Translations under genes and position numbers: made by a program
In this document: positions 34,592 through 45,128 of the stretch, piece after piece
How the letters are laid out: every line of letters begins with the position of its first letter
Numbering within the stretch: the first letter of the stretch is position 1
Origin: Mycobacteroides franklinii
GTDB taxonomy: Bacteria; Actinomycetota; Actinomycetes; Mycobacteriales; Mycobacteriaceae
Direction: 5' to 3'
DNA length: 64,000 nt
NCBI RefSeq assembly: GCF_002013895.1
Contig: NZ_MAFQ01000001.1
Span: 558,001-622,000 of the forward strand
The notes under the pieces: generated by a model
Told to the model about the DNA's origin: nothing
The model's database searches: none
What the model saw: the letters and a program-made list of their open reading frames with translations, nothing else

Positions 34592-37240
34592 GTGACCCAA
34601 AGCCCTGACACGAACGCCGCCAGCTCCCTGCCCACGTCATGGGATCCGGGAGCGGTAGAGGCGGAGCTCTACCAGGGCTGGGTCGATGCCGGATACTTCA
34701 CCGCCGATCCGTCCAGCGACAAGCCTGGCTACTCGATCGTGCTGCCGCCCCCCAACGTCACCGGCAGCCTGCATATGGGCCATGCGCTCGATCACACGCT
34801 CATGGACGCGTTGACGCGGCGCAAACGCATGCAGGGCTACGAAGTGCTGTGGCTGCCCGGCATGGACCACGCCGGTATCGCCACCCAGAGCGTGGTGGAG
34901 AAGCGGCTCGCCGTTGACGGCAAGACCAAAGAGGACTTTGGTCGTGAACTGTTCATCGAGAAGGTGTGGGACTGGAAGCGCGAGTCCGGGGGGACCATCG
35001 GCGCGCAGATGCGACGGCTGGGCGACGGTGTGGACTGGAGCCGAGACCGGTTCACGATGGACGAGGGTCTTTCGCGCGCGGTGCGCACCATTTTCAAGAA
35101 ACTGTTCGATGCGGGGCTGATCTACCGCGCCGAACGGCTCGTCAACTGGTCACCAGAACTGCAAACGGCGTTATCCGATATCGAGGTCAACCACAAGGAG
35201 ATCGAGGGGGAGCTGGTCTCCTTCCGGTACGGCTCGCTCGACGACAACGAACCGCATCTGGTGGTCGCGACCACACGTATCGAGACGATGTTGGGTGATA
35301 CCGCCATCGCCGTGCATCCCGATGACGAGCGCTACCGGCACCTCGTTGGCACCGAGCTGGCGCACCCGTTCCAGGATCGGTCGGTACCCGTCATCGCGGA
35401 CACGCATGTCGACCCCGAATTCGGCACCGGCGCAGTCAAGGTCACCCCCGCGCACGACCCCAATGACTTCGAGATCGGGCTGCGGCACAGCCTGCCGATG
35501 CCGACGATCATGGACACCCATGGCCGGATCTGCGACAGCGGAACGCAATTCGACGGTATGGACCGCTTCGAGGCGCGCGTCAAGGTGCGTGAGGCATTGG
35601 CCGAGCAGGGCCGGATCGTCGCGGAGAAGCGCCCCTACCTGCATAGCGTCGGGCATTCCGAGCGCTCGGGTGAGCCCATCGAGCCCCGTCTTTCCATGCA
35701 ATGGTGGGTGAAGGTCGAGCCACTTGCCAAGGCCGCCGGTAACGCGGTTCGTAGCGGCGACACCGTGATTCACCCGGCCAGCCTGGAGCCGCGTTGGTTC
35801 GCCTGGGTGGATGACATGCACGACTGGTGCATCTCCCGCCAGCTGTGGTGGGGTCACCGCATCCCGATCTGGCACGGGCCCAACGGCGAGATCGTGTGTC
35901 TAGGTCCCGACGAAACCGCCCCAGAGGGCTACGAGCAGGACCCGGATGTGCTCGACACCTGGTTCTCCTCGGCGCTGTGGCCGTTCTCCACCATGGGTTG
36001 GCCGGACGCTACACCAGAACTGGAGAAGTTCTATCCGACAAGCGTTTTGGTCACTGGCTACGACATCATCTTCTTCTGGGTGGCGCGGATGATGATGTTC
36101 GGCACATTCGTTGCCGGGGATCCCGAGCTGCATGGCGGCAAGGTGCCGTTCCGAAACGTCTTCCTGCACGGCCTGATCCGCGACCGGTTCGGTCAGAAGA
36201 TGAGCAAGTCGAAGGGCAACGGCATCGACCCATTGGATTGGGTGGAAGGGTTCGGTGCCGACGCGCTGCGCTTCACTCTGGCGCGCGGTGCCAGTCCCGG
36301 TGGTGACCTGTCGGTCGGCGAGGACGCCGCACGCGCCTCACGTAACTTCACCACGAAATTGTTCAACGCCACCCGATTCGCGCTGATGAACGGTGCGGCA
36401 TTGGGCGAGCTACCCGCCGCCGACGAGCTCACCGATGCCGACCGGTGGATCTTGGGCCGCCTGGAACAGGTGCGGGCCGACGTGGATGCCGCGCTGGATC
36501 GCTACGAATTCAGCGTCGCCTGCGAGGCGCTGTATCACTTCGCGTGGGACGAATTCTGTGATTGGTACCTGGAATTGGCGAAGGTTCAGATGGTCGACCG
36601 CGCCGACGGCACCCGCGTTGTGCTGGCGACGGTGCTGGACACCCTGCTGCGGTTGCTGCATCCGGTGATCCCATTTGTCACCGAGGTGCTGTGGAAGGCG
36701 GTTACCGGTCAGGAGTCGGTGGTCATCGCCGCCTGGCCAACCGAATCCGATGCTGTCCCGCACGGCTCCTACAGCGCGGCCGCACAGAGCGTCGCCGATA
36801 TGCAGAGGCTGGTCACCGAGGTTCGGCGGTTCCGCAGCGATCAGGGATTGGGCGACCGGCAGAAGGTCGCGGCCCGATTGGCCGGTGTCGCCGAGGCGGG
36901 GCTGGACAGCCAGCTCGCCGCCGTGACGGCGCTTGCCTGGCTGACCCCCGCCGAGGAGGGTTTCACCCCGACAGCGTCGGTGGAGGTGCGCCTTTCCGGC
37001 GGCACCGTCACTGTGGAGGTCGACACCTCCGGCACCGTGGACGTCGAAGCCGAGCGCCGGCGGCTGGAGAAAGACCTTGCCGCCGCACGCAAGGAACTCG
37101 ACGGCACCACAAGCAAGCTGGGCAACGACGCGTTCTTGGCCAAGGCCCCGGACGCGGTCGTCGAGAAGATTCGTGCCCGCCAGCAGGTGGCCACCGAGGA
37201 GGTCGAGCGGATCACCGCTCGTTTGGCGGGTCTGGCGTGA
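34592..37240 (+). CDS. valS: Valyl-tRNA synthetase
   Basis: This 882-aa class I synthetase has the HIGH-type motif [15 protein letters not shown] at about 52-66, an editing domain in the middle ([17 protein letters not shown]), KMSKS in QKMSKSKGN near 535, and a C-terminal coiled-coil arm ([36 protein letters not shown]). GTG start. The folC GTG overlaps its stop, so the valS-folC-DUF4233-ndk genes are probably one operon. Corresponds to Rv2448c. Confidence 0.97.
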   Translation: MTQSPDTNAASSLPTSWDPGAVEAELYQGWVDAGYFTADPSSDKPGYSIVLPPPNVTGSLHMGHALDHTLMDALTRRKRMQGYEVLWLPGMDHAGIATQSVVEKRLAVDGKTKEDFGRELFIEKVWDWKRESGGTIGAQMRRLGDGVDWSRDRFTMDEGLSRAVRTIFKKLFDAGLIYRAERLVNWSPELQTALSDIEVNHKEIEGELVSFRYGSLDDNEPHLVVATTRIETMLGDTAIAVHPDDERYRHLVGTELAHPFQDRSVPVIADTHVDPEFGTGAVKVTPAHDPNDFEIGLRHSLPMPTIMDTHGRICDSGTQFDGMDRFEARVKVREALAEQGRIVAEKRPYLHSVGHSERSGEPIEPRLSMQWWVKVEPLAKAAGNAVRSGDTVIHPASLEPRWFAWVDDMHDWCISRQLWWGHRIPIWHGPNGEIVCLGPDETAPEGYEQDPDVLDTWFSSALWPFSTMGWPDATPELEKFYPTSVLVTGYDIIFFWVARMMMFGTFVAGDPELHGGKVPFRNVFLHGLIRDRFGQKMSKSKGNGIDPLDWVEGFGADALRFTLARGASPGGDLSVGEDAARASRNFTTKLFNATRFALMNGAALGELPAADELTDADRWILGRLEQVRADVDAALDRYEFSVACEALYHFAWDEFCDWYLELAKVQMVDRADGTRVVLATVLDTLLRLLHPVIPFVTEVLWKAVTGQESVVIAAWPTESDAVPHGSYSAAAQSVADMQRLVTEVRRFRSDQGLGDRQKVAARLAGVAEAGLDSQLAAVTALAWLTPAEEGFTPTASVEVRLSGGTVTVEVDTSGTVDVEAERRRLEKDLAAARKELDGTTSKLGNDAFLAKAPDAVVEKIRARQQVATEEVERITARLAGLA

Positions 37241-38673
37241 GCGAGTCACTGAGTCTGGAGCCGACACCCGACGAGATCGCGGCCCTGCTGCAGATCGAGT
37301 ATCTGCTCGATCAGCGCTGGCCCGAAACCAAGATCGAGCCGTCGACCGACCGCATCGTCGCGCTCATGGAGCTGCTGGGCTCACCCCAGCGTGCGTATCC
37401 ATGTATCCACGTGGCCGGCACCAACGGCAAAACCTCGGTGACTCGGATGATCGACGCGCTGCTGATGGCGCTGCACCGGCGCACCGGTCGGACCACCAGC
37501 CCGCATCTGCAGTCCGCGGTAGAACGCATTGCCGTTGACGGGAAACCGATCTCACCGGCGAAGTATGTGGAGATCTACGCCGAGATCGAGCCGTTCGTGG
37601 AGCTGGTCGACAAGCAATCGCAGGAACAGGGCGGGCCCGCGATGAGCAAGTTCGAGGTGCTGGTCGCCATGGCCTTTGTCGCTTTCGCGGATGCGCCCGT
37701 CGATGTTGCGGTCGTGGAGGTCGGGCTTGGCGGTCGTTGGGATGCCACCAACATCGTCGACGCACCGGTTGCCGTCATCACTCCCATCGGCATTGACCAT
37801 GTCGAGTTCCTGGGTCCAGACCTTGCCTCGATTGCCAACGAGAAGGCCGGAATCATCAAGCGGCACAAGCTCGATGCGATGACCGGCGAGGCCGGCGCCG
37901 ATACCGTCGCCGTGATTGCCCAGCAGGCCCCTGAAGCGATGGAAGTGCTGCTGCGCCAAACCGTGGAAGCCGACGCGGCCGTGGCTCGCGAAGGCTCGGA
38001 GTTCTCGGTGCTGTCGCGGCAGGTCGCCATCGGTGGCCAGCTCGTGGAACTGCAGGGTCTGGGCGGGGTGTACTCGGAGATCTTCCTGCCTCTGCACGGT
38101 GAGCATCAGGCGCATAACGCGGCCCTCGCGCTTGCCGCGGTCGAGGCGTTCTTCGGGGCGGGCTCCGAGCGTCAGCTTGACATCGATGCGATACGAGCGG
38201 GATTCGCGTCGGTGATCGTTCCCGGACGCCTGGAGCGGGTGCGCAGCGCGCCCGCGGTCTTCCTGGACGCCGCCCACAATCCGCATGGCGCGGCCGCGCT
38301 GGCCGACACCCTGCAATCAGAGTTCGACTTCCGGCGTCTGGTCGGTGTTGTCAGTGTGATGGCAGACAAGGACGTCGCGGGAATTCTCGCCGCCTTGGAG
38401 CCGGCGTTCGACGAGATCGTGGTGACGCACAACGGTTCTCCCCGCGCGCTGGAGACAGATGCACTGGCGGGCATGGCCATCGAACTTTTCGGCGAAGACC
38501 GCGTCGTCGTGGCGCCCACCCTGCTCGATGCCATCGAGACCGCCACCGCGATGGTGGAAGAGGCCGCCGAAGACGGGGGAGCGGAAGGCTTTTCCGGCAC
38601 CGGCATCGTCATCACCGGCTCGGTTGTCACCGCGGGAGCCGCCCGGACACTGTTCGGCAAGGATCCGCAGTGA
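37237..38673 (+). CDS. folC: Folylpolyglutamate / dihydrofolate synthase
   Basis: This 478-aa Mur-ligase-fold enzyme adds glutamate to folates. The P-loop [19 protein letters not shown] lies near 67-85, the SPHLQS.VERI segment follows, and GIDHVEFLG and the C-terminal [14 protein letters not shown] are family signatures. The GTG at 37237 overlaps the valS TGA; longer upstream frames run inside valS and are not coding. The DUF4233 gene start overlaps its stop by 4 bases. Corresponds to Rv2447c. Confidence 0.95.
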   Translation: MSESLSLEPTPDEIAALLQIEYLLDQRWPETKIEPSTDRIVALMELLGSPQRAYPCIHVAGTNGKTSVTRMIDALLMALHRRTGRTTSPHLQSAVERIAVDGKPISPAKYVEIYAEIEPFVELVDKQSQEQGGPAMSKFEVLVAMAFVAFADAPVDVAVVEVGLGGRWDATNIVDAPVAVITPIGIDHVEFLGPDLASIANEKAGIIKRHKLDAMTGEAGADTVAVIAQQAPEAMEVLLRQTVEADAAVAREGSEFSVLSRQVAIGGQLVELQGLGGVYSEIFLPLHGEHQAHNAALALAAVEAFFGAGSERQLDIDAIRAGFASVIVPGRLERVRSAPAVFLDAAHNPHGAAALADTLQSEFDFRRLVGVVSVMADKDVAGILAALEPAFDEIVVTHNGSPRALETDALAGMAIELFGEDRVVVAPTLLDAIETATAMVEEAAEDGGAEGFSGTGIVITGSVVTAGAARTLFGKDPQ

Positions 38674-39110
38674 GCAATCCCGAGGATGGAATCGACCCCG
38701 GAGCGGACCAGAACGTCCCCGGCGGTGCGGCTCCGCCAGATCCATGGCGGAGCTTCCGTGGGGTGATGGCGGGCACGCTCATTCTCGAGACGATCGTGGT
38801 GCTGCTGGCGATCCCGGTGGTGAAGATGGTGGGCGGCGGGCTCTCGCCGTTGTCGCTGACGTACCTCATCGGGGTTGTCGTGGTCATGATCCTGCTGTCC
38901 GGCATGCAGGGCCGGCCGTGGGCGCTGCAGGCCAATCTGGCGCTTCAGCTGGTCCTGGTCGCGGGATTCTTCGTGAACGCCGCGATCGGTTTCGTCGGGC
39001 TGCTGTTTCTCGGCGTCTGGTTGCTGATCTGGTACATGCGCAATCAGGTCCGTGACCGTCAGAGCCGCGGGGAGCTGCCGGGTCAGCGAGGCAGCGCTAC
39101 CGACCAGTAG
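38670..39110 (+). CDS. DUF4233-family small membrane protein
   Basis: This 146-aa protein has a polar N-terminus (1-25) followed by four hydrophobic helices (about 32-52, 60-82, 85-108, 112-130) and a basic tail ([10 protein letters not shown]). [26 protein letters not shown] is the family start. It overlaps folC by 4 bases and precedes ndk by 10 bases; this folC-DUF4233-ndk order is conserved in actinobacteria (Rv2446c). Function unknown. Confidence 0.85.
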   Translation: MSNPEDGIDPGADQNVPGGAAPPDPWRSFRGVMAGTLILETIVVLLAIPVVKMVGGGLSPLSLTYLIGVVVVMILLSGMQGRPWALQANLALQLVLVAGFFVNAAIGFVGLLFLGVWLLIWYMRNQVRDRQSRGELPGQRGSATDQ

Positions 39111-39120
39111 GCTGTCGCCC

Positions 39121-39531
39121 GTGACTGAGCGGACGCTGGTTTTGATCAAGCCCGATGGTGTGCAGCGGGGACTTGTTGGTGAGGTGTTGAATCGGATCGA
39201 GCGCAAAGGCCTGAAGCTGGCCGCTCTGGAACTGAAAAACGTCGACGACGCAACGGCCCGGGCTCACTATGCCGAGCATGCGGAGAAGCCGTTCTTCGGC
39301 TCGCTGCTCGAGTTCATCACCTCGGGGCCGCTGGTGGCCGCAGTGCTGGAGGGACCGCGCGCCATCGCCGCGTTCCGCCAGATCGCCGGTGGCACCGATC
39401 CCGTGGAGAAGGCCGCGACCGGCAGCATCCGGGGCGACTTCGCGTTGGAGACTCAGGAAAACCTGGTGCACGGTTCCGACTCGCCCGAGTCCGCCGCCCG
39501 CGAGATCGCGCTCTGGTTCCCCGCCCTCTGA
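39121..39531 (+). CDS. ndk: Nucleoside diphosphate kinase
   Basis: This 136-aa enzyme transfers the gamma-phosphate among nucleoside triphosphates through a phosphohistidine. [22 protein letters not shown] opens the protein, and the active-site segment [16 protein letters not shown] contains the catalytic histidine (about residue 117). GTG start. Its transcript probably ends at the long hairpin at 39558-39613. Confidence 0.97.
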   Translation: MTERTLVLIKPDGVQRGLVGEVLNRIERKGLKLAALELKNVDDATARAHYAEHAEKPFFGSLLEFITSGPLVAAVLEGPRAIAAFRQIAGGTDPVEKAATGSIRGDFALETQENLVHGSDSPESAAREIALWFPAL

Positions 39532-39557
39532 ACTCAATCCATCTGATCTGAACCCCA

Positions 39558-39613
39558 CGAGTGTGCGGTTTGCGTCGATTCCTTCTGGATTTTCGACGTA
39601 AACCGCACACTCG
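39558..39613. terminator. Long near-perfect hairpin between ndk and rne
   Basis: Twenty-one-base arms (39558-39578 and 39593-39613) pair with a single G-U wobble around a 14-base loop. The arm core GTGTGCGGTTTGCGTCGA differs from the palindromes at 906 and 1831, but arm length, loop length and the CGAG...CTCG ends resemble the one at 906. It probably terminates the valS-ndk operon. Confidence 0.65.
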
Positions 39614-39940
39614 ATTACGTATGTGGGTCGGGAGACGCGGCCAGTTTGTGTCTTGGTCCCCGCTACCTGATTCGTATGGGATACTGAATGTGGGTCACGG
39701 CACATGCGGCCACAACCGGCCAGCCACCGACCCGAATGACGACACGGCGAGCGCGATCACCATTGCAGCACGTCAAGCCATCATTCCAGCCAGGCACTGG
39801 GTGGGTTCGGAACTGCGGTATCGCAGCTACGGATCGCTCGGAGCAAGACCACCACAAACCCGGACCTAGCCCGGGTACATAGAGAGAAAGCCCTCGCGTG
39901 GCCGCGTCTGAAGACGCGCCCGGGGGCTTGAGGAGAATAA
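39614..39940 (+). promoter_or_regulatory. Promoter and long 5' leader of rne
   Basis: A possible -10 (GATACT, 39680-39685, within TATGGGATACTG) would start a leader of about 250 bases. Two local hairpins are visible: ACCCGG/CCGGGT at 39858-39876, and CGCGTC-TGAA-GACGCG at 39903-39918, directly upstream of the ribosome site GAGGAG (39930-39935). A long structured rne leader is consistent with autoregulation by RNase E as established in E. coli; that is inference here. No clear -35 is seen. Confidence 0.45.
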
Positions 39941-42832
39941 GTGGCCGACTATGAGCTACCAGAAGACCTACACACCAGCACTCCAGAAGGGGAACAAGCC
40001 GCGCTAGCGCCGGACACCCCGCAACCCCCTGCTGAGCAGGGGGAACTGCCCGAGAAGCTGAGGGTGCACTCCCTCGCGCGCGTTCTCGGAACCTCCACAC
40101 GCCGCGTGCTCGACGCGCTGTCCAAACTGGACGGGCGCGCCCGCAGCCCGCACTCGAATGTCGACAAGCAGGACGCAGCGAAGGTTCGCGAGGTGCTTGC
40201 GAGCGAGGCGGAAGCCACCCCGGCAGAGGCGCCGGCTCCGGTTGTCGCCGAGACGGCGGCCTCGGCTGTAGCCGAGGAGACATCTGCCGTTGTTGCCGAG
40301 GGTTCGGTAGAGGACCCCGATAACCCGCCGACCGCGCCGATCCTGGTCGCGGAACCGACGATCATCGAGGCCGCGGCGGTACCACCGCAGGCGGTGCCGG
40401 GCCCCACCGCGTACGACTATGGCCCGCTCTTCGTGGCGCCGCAGGCTCCCGATCCGCAGGAACGCCCCGCAGCCGTCCGTGCCGAGAAGGCTGAGGACGT
40501 CGATGAGGATGTCGCCGAGGGAGACGATCCCGACGGTGACGGCGATGGTGATGGCGATGGTGATGGCGATCGTCCGGCACGCCGTAGGCGGCGGGGACGG
40601 CGCGGCCGTGGTCGTGGCCGTGGTGAGCAGGCCGGCGGCGAGGGATCCGAGGATGCCGATGCCGAGGGCGGCGAAGCTGCCGACGGTGATGACGCTGCCG
40701 AGGCCACCGAGGCCACCGAGGCCACCGAGGGCGACTCCTCGACGGCCGATGGTGACGAGTCGAACGCCGAGGACGGCGACACCCCCGAGGGTGCCAGCCG
40801 TCGCAGGCGTCGGCGTCGTCGTCGCAAGACCGGAAGTGGTGACGACGGTGACAGTCCGTCGGAAGACGATCCGCCGAACACTGTGGTGCACGAGCGCAAG
40901 CCCCGTGCCGAGCGAGGCGATGAGATTCAGGGGATTTCTGGATCTACCCGCCTGGAGGCCAAGCGCCAGCGCCGTCGCGACGGACGCGATGCCGGACGGC
41001 GCCGTCCCCCGATCCTGACCGAGGCAGAGTTCCTGGCTCGGCGTGAGGCCGTAGAACGGGTGATGGTGGTGCGGGACAAGACCCGTACCGAGTCGCCACA
41101 TGAGGGCGCCCGCTACACACAGATTGCCGTTCTCGAGGATGGCGTGCTCGTCGAGCACTTCGTGACGTCGGCCGCGTCTGCCTCGCTGGTGGGCAACATT
41201 TACCTCGGCGTCGTGCAGAACGTGCTGCCCTCGATGGAGGCAGCCTTCGTCGATATCGGTCGCGGTCGCAACGGTGTGCTGTACGCCGGTGAAGTCAACT
41301 GGGACGCCGCCGGTCTCGGCGGCTCCAACCGCAAGATCGAGCAGGCACTCAAGTCCGGTGACTACGTCCTGGTCCAGGTCAGCAAGGACCCGGTGGGACA
41401 CAAGGGCGCCCGGCTGACCACGCAGATCTCGCTGGCGGGTCGCTACCTGGTCTACGTACCGGGCGCGTCCTCGACCGGTATCAGCCGCAAGCTGCCCGAC
41501 ACCGAGCGGCAGCGTCTCAAGGAGATCCTGCGCGATATCGTCCCGTCGGATGCCGGTGTCATCATTCGCACCGCCTCAGAAGGCGTGCGGGAAGAGGACA
41601 TTCGCGCCGATGTCCAACGGCTGCAGGAGCAGTGGCAGGACATCGAGCAGCGTTCCACCGACCTCGCCGCCAAGGCCTCCGGCGCCGCCATGGCTCTTTA
41701 CGAAGAGCCCGACGTGCTGGTCAAGGTGGTTCGCGACCTGTTCAACGAGGACTTCTCCAAGCTCATCATCGAGGGTGACGTCGCCTGGGGCACCATCGAT
41801 GACTACGTGAAAAGCGTTGCTCCCGATCTGCTTTCGCGTATCAATCGGTACGAGCCCACGGATGGTCCCGACGTCTTCGCGGTGCATCGCATCGACGAGC
41901 AGTTGGCCAAGGCGCTGGACCGCAAGGTCTGGCTGCCCTCCGGCGGCACTCTCGTCATCGATCGCACCGAGGCCATGACGGTCGTCGACGTCAACACCGG
42001 AAAGTTCACCGGCGCCGGCGGCAACCTGGAAGAGACGGTCACCCGCAACAACCTGGAAGCCGCCGAAGAAACCGTCCGGCAGCTGCGCCTGCGCGATGTC
42101 GGCGGGATCGTGGTCATCGACTTCATCGACATGGTGCTCGAATCCAACCGTGACCTGGTGCTGCGACGTCTCACCGAGGCCTTGGGGCGCGATCGCACTC
42201 GTCATCAGGTATCCGAGGTGACCTCGCTCGGGCTGGTGCAGCTGACCCGTAAGAAGCTGGGCACTGGCTTGATCGAGGCGTTCTCGTCGACCTGCACGCA
42301 CTGCGCGGGCCGGGGAATCGTGCTGCATGTCGACCCCGTCGACAATGCCGGTGCCGCGGCCGGGGGAGCCAAGAAGCCCGAAACCGGCCGCCGTGCCAAG
42401 CGTTCCCGCAAGGGCAAGGCGGATGAGCCGGAAGTCGTGGTCGCCCGCACCCCGTCGCACCCGCAGGGTGAGCATCCGATGTTCAGGGCGATGGCGGCGG
42501 CAAATGGCCACGGCGAGGACGGTGAAGACGGCGATGTGGCCGAGGATGCGCTGGGTGACGACGCGTTCGATGAGGTCGAAGAGACTGTGGACACCGTGGA
42601 CACCGTGGAGACCTTCGAGAGTGTCGAGACCGATACTCCCGAGGTTGAGCACGAGCCCGCGCCGGCTATCGCCGACGTTGTGCAGGAGGCCGAGGCCGAC
42701 AGCGTGTCCGAGGCGGCTGTCGAGGAGCCTGACGAGCCCGAGACCGCACCCGAACCAGCTGCTAAGGCGCCCACACGGCCCCGGCGCAGGCGTTCAGCTG
42801 CGCGGGCCGCGGGACCGCCGGTAGAGCACTAG
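39941..42832 (+). CDS. rne: Ribonuclease E/G
   Basis: This 963-aa endoribonuclease acts as the core of mycobacterial RNA turnover. The long disordered N-terminal region (to about 330) alternates acidic tracts (including a run of DG dipeptides near 196-206) with Arg-rich patches ([27 protein letters not shown]). The catalytic part has an S1 domain (about 395-480), DNase I-like active-site aspartates in AMTVVDVNTGKF (near 680) and VVIDFIDM (near 725), and the zinc-link CTHCAGRG (near 785). A disordered acidic C-terminal arm ends in a basic patch. GTG start with GAGGAG upstream. The flanking arms are typical of actinobacterial RNase E, where the scaffolding regions surround the core. Confidence 0.95.
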   Translation: MADYELPEDLHTSTPEGEQAALAPDTPQPPAEQGELPEKLRVHSLARVLGTSTRRVLDALSKLDGRARSPHSNVDKQDAAKVREVLASEAEATPAEAPAPVVAETAASAVAEETSAVVAEGSVEDPDNPPTAPILVAEPTIIEAAAVPPQAVPGPTAYDYGPLFVAPQAPDPQERPAAVRAEKAEDVDEDVAEGDDPDGDGDGDGDGDGDRPARRRRRGRRGRGRGRGEQAGGEGSEDADAEGGEAADGDDAAEATEATEATEGDSSTADGDESNAEDGDTPEGASRRRRRRRRRKTGSGDDGDSPSEDDPPNTVVHERKPRAERGDEIQGISGSTRLEAKRQRRRDGRDAGRRRPPILTEAEFLARREAVERVMVVRDKTRTESPHEGARYTQIAVLEDGVLVEHFVTSAASASLVGNIYLGVVQNVLPSMEAAFVDIGRGRNGVLYAGEVNWDAAGLGGSNRKIEQALKSGDYVLVQVSKDPVGHKGARLTTQISLAGRYLVYVPGASSTGISRKLPDTERQRLKEILRDIVPSDAGVIIRTASEGVREEDIRADVQRLQEQWQDIEQRSTDLAAKASGAAMALYEEPDVLVKVVRDLFNEDFSKLIIEGDVAWGTIDDYVKSVAPDLLSRINRYEPTDGPDVFAVHRIDEQLAKALDRKVWLPSGGTLVIDRTEAMTVVDVNTGKFTGAGGNLEETVTRNNLEAAEETVRQLRLRDVGGIVVIDFIDMVLESNRDLVLRRLTEALGRDRTRHQVSEVTSLGLVQLTRKKLGTGLIEAFSSTCTHCAGRGIVLHVDPVDNAGAAAGGAKKPETGRRAKRSRKGKADEPEVVVARTPSHPQGEHPMFRAMAAANGHGEDGEDGDVAEDALGDDAFDEVEETVDTVDTVETFESVETDTPEVEHEPAPAIADVVQEAEADSVSEAAVEEPDEPETAPEPAAKAPTRPRRRRSAARAAGPPVEH

Positions 42833-42875
42833 GCCGCGGCCGGATGTCGTTGGCTGTGCAGCTCCGCGAGCCGGT

Positions 42876-42905
42876 TTGACCCTTAGGCCGCTGGTCAAGT
42901 AGCCT
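42876..42905 (+). promoter_or_regulatory. Sigma-A-like promoter for rplU-rpmA-obg-proB
   Basis: TTGACC (42876-42881), 18-base spacer, TAGCCT (42900-42905), 137 bases upstream of the rplU ATG. It fits TTGAC-N17/18-TANNNT. Confidence 0.45.
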
Positions 42906-43041
42906 TGAGCAGTTGTCGCGAGGCTTCCGGCCCGCGGCATGTGGCCCAGTGGAATTACTGAGCGGGCCCACCCCACGATCCAGATGCGTCAACCGACCTG
43001 GTTGCGCGCGTCCGAACAGCAGAGCAGAGGTAGACGCAACG

Positions 43042-43353
43042 ATGGCGACCTACGCAATCGTCAAGACCGGTGGCAAGCAGTACAAGGTTGCCGTCGGCGA
43101 CCTGGTGAAGGTCGAGAAGATCGACTCGGAGCCCGGCTCCTCGGTGCAGCTGCCCGTTGCCCTGGTCGTGGACGGCGCCACCGTCACCACCGATGCCGAC
43201 AAGCTCGCCAAGGTTGCAGTGACCGGCGAGATCATCGAGCACACCAAGGGCCCGAAGATCCGCATCCACAAGTTCAAGAACAAGACCGGCTACCACAAGC
43301 GGCAGGGTCACCGTCAGCGGTTGACCGTGCTCAAGGTCACCGGAATCAAGTAG
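43042..43353 (+). CDS. rplU: 50S ribosomal protein L21
   Basis: This 103-aa protein begins [20 protein letters not shown], the L21 signature, and ends with the [21 protein letters not shown] rRNA-binding segment. First gene of the rplU-rpmA-obg-proB run; rpmA starts 13 bases downstream. Confidence 0.98.
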   Translation: MATYAIVKTGGKQYKVAVGDLVKVEKIDSEPGSSVQLPVALVVDGATVTTDADKLAKVAVTGEIIEHTKGPKIRIHKFKNKTGYHKRQGHRQRLTVLKVTGIK

Positions 43354-43366
43354 GAGCGTCTGACAC

Positions 43367-43624
43367 ATGGCACACAAGAAGGGCGCGTCCAGCTCGCGCA
43401 ACGGTCGTGATTCCAACGCGCAGCGGCTTGGCGTCAAGAGGTTCGGTGGCCAGCTCGTCAAGGCCGGCGAGATCCTGATCCGTCAGCGCGGCACCCACTT
43501 CCACCCCGGCGTCAACGTCGGGCGTGGCGGTGACGACACTCTGTTCGCGACCTCCGCGGGCACCGTTGAGTTCGGCGCCAAGCGCGGCCGCCGGGTCATC
43601 AACATCCTCCCGGTCGACGCTTAA
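43367..43624 (+). CDS. rpmA: 50S ribosomal protein L27
   Basis: This 85-aa protein begins [29 protein letters not shown], with [28 protein letters not shown]. The N-terminus lacks the cleavable extension found in Firmicutes L27. It lies 13 bases after rplU. Confidence 0.98.
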   Translation: MAHKKGASSSRNGRDSNAQRLGVKRFGGQLVKAGEILIRQRGTHFHPGVNVGRGGDDTLFATSAGTVEFGAKRGRRVINILPVDA

Positions 43625-43679
43625 TTTCGTTCTGTGTTCGGCGTCTGACCGGGCGCAGAACTGTGTGAAGGAGGCTTAG

Positions 43680-45128
43680 ATGCCTCGTTTTGTTGATCGC
43701 GTTGTCATCCATGCCAAGGCAGGTACCGGCGGTCACGGCTGTGCTTCGGTACATCGTGAAAAGTTCAAGCCGCTCGGTGGGCCTGACGGTGGTAACGGTG
43801 GTCGCGGCGGCAGCGTGATCCTCGAAGTGGACCCGCAGGTGCATACCCTGCTGGACTTCCACTTCCACCCCCATCTGCAGGCACCCAACGGTACGCAGGG
43901 CATGGGTGGTCACCGCAATGGCGCCAACGGCGACGACTTGATTCTCAGGGTGCCCGACGGCACCGTTGTGCTCGACAACGACGGCCGGATCCTTGCGGAT
44001 TTGGTTGGTGCGGGTGCGCGTTTCGACGCCGCCGCCGGAGGTCGAGGCGGACTGGGCAACGCGGCGTTGGCATCACGCGCCCGCAAGGCGCCCGGATTCG
44101 CCCTACTGGGCGAGACCGGGGCCGAAGTCGACCTGACGCTCGAACTGAAAACAGTCGCCGATGTGGGGTTGGTGGGGTTCCCGTCGGCGGGCAAATCCTC
44201 TCTGGTCTCCGTGCTTTCGGCGGCCAAGCCGAAGATTGCCGACTATCCGTTCACGACGCTGGTCCCGAATCTCGGTGTAGTGACCACTGGCGATCACTCC
44301 TTTGTGATGGCCGACGTTCCTGGTCTCATTCCCGGTGCGGCCGATGGGCGTGGGCTGGGTCTGGAGTTCCTGCGGCATATCGAACGCTGCGCGGTACTTG
44401 TCCATGTTGTCGACTGTGCGACGTTGGAACCCGGCCGCGATCCCGTTTCCGATATCGATGCGCTGGAAAATGAGTTGGCGCGGTATCAGCCGACGTTGCA
44501 AGATGATTCAGTGCTCGGTGATCTGGCCGACCGGCCCCGCGCGGTGGTGCTCAACAAGATTGACGTAGCCGAGGCCGACGAGCTCGCCGATTTTGTCACC
44601 GAAGAGGTGTCGAAGCGCGGCTGGCCCGTTTTCAAGGTGTCCACCCTGACTCGGGACGGACTGCGGCCGTTGACTTTCGCGTTGTGGGAGATGATCGTGG
44701 CGGCCCGTGCGGCCCGGCCCGAACCGGTGAAGACCCGCGCGGTGATTCGCCCCATCCCTGTCGATGAGAGCGGATTCACCGTGTCTGCGGACCTGGAGAA
44801 CCCCGGTGGTTTTGTGGTCCGCGGTGTGCGCCCCGAGCGCTGGATTCGTCAGACCAACTTCGAAAACGACGAGGCTGTGGGCTATCTGGGCGACCGGCTG
44901 GCGCGTCTGGGCGTCGAAGACCAGCTGCTCAAACTTGGGGCACAGCCCGGTTGCGCGGTCACCATCGGCGACATGACCTTCGATTGGGAGCCGCAGACCC
45001 CGGCAGGCGTCGACGTGACCATGAGCGGTCGCGGCACCGATGCCCGTATCGACAAGACCGATCGAGTGGGTGCCGCAGAGCGTCGCCAGGCCAGGCGGGT
45101 GCGCCGCGGTCAAGTGGAGCCGGAGTGA
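43680..45128 (+). CDS. obg: GTPase Obg/CgtA
   Basis: This 482-aa ribosome-assembly and stress GTPase has a Gly-rich Obg fold (1-160; [27 protein letters not shown]), G domain (G1 [12 protein letters not shown]3 DVPGLI, G4 NKID), and a C-terminal OCT domain (about 350-430, [22 protein letters not shown]). AAGGAGG precedes the ATG. The last 4 bases overlap the proB GTG. Confidence 0.97.
   Translation: MPRFVDRVVIHAKAGTGGHGCASVHREKFKPLGGPDGGNGGRGGSVILEVDPQVHTLLDFHFHPHLQAPNGTQGMGGHRNGANGDDLILRVPDGTVVLDNDGRILADLVGAGARFDAAAGGRGGLGNAALASRARKAPGFALLGETGAEVDLTLELKTVADVGLVGFPSAGKSSLVSVLSAAKPKIADYPFTTLVPNLGVVTTGDHSFVMADVPGLIPGAADGRGLGLEFLRHIERCAVLVHVVDCATLEPGRDPVSDIDALENELARYQPTLQDDSVLGDLADRPRAVVLNKIDVAEADELADFVTEEVSKRGWPVFKVSTLTRDGLRPLTFALWEMIVAARAARPEPVKTRAVIRPIPVDESGFTVSADLENPGGFVVRGVRPERWIRQTNFENDEAVGYLGDRLARLGVEDQLLKLGAQPGCAVTIGDMTFDWEPQTPAGVDVTMSGRGTDARIDKTDRVGAAERRQARRVRRGQVEPE

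Noticed and set aside
36562..37236. Long N-terminal extension of folC through the end of valS
   Set aside because: The extension lies in a different frame of well-conserved valS sequence; the GTG at 37237 overlapping the valS stop gives the normal FolC length.
40536..40572. Short tandem GATGGTGATGGC-type repeat as a CRISPR or microsatellite element
   Set aside because: It encodes the in-frame Asp-Gly run of the disordered RNase E N-terminus; there are no spacers, and the whole window has no CRISPR array.
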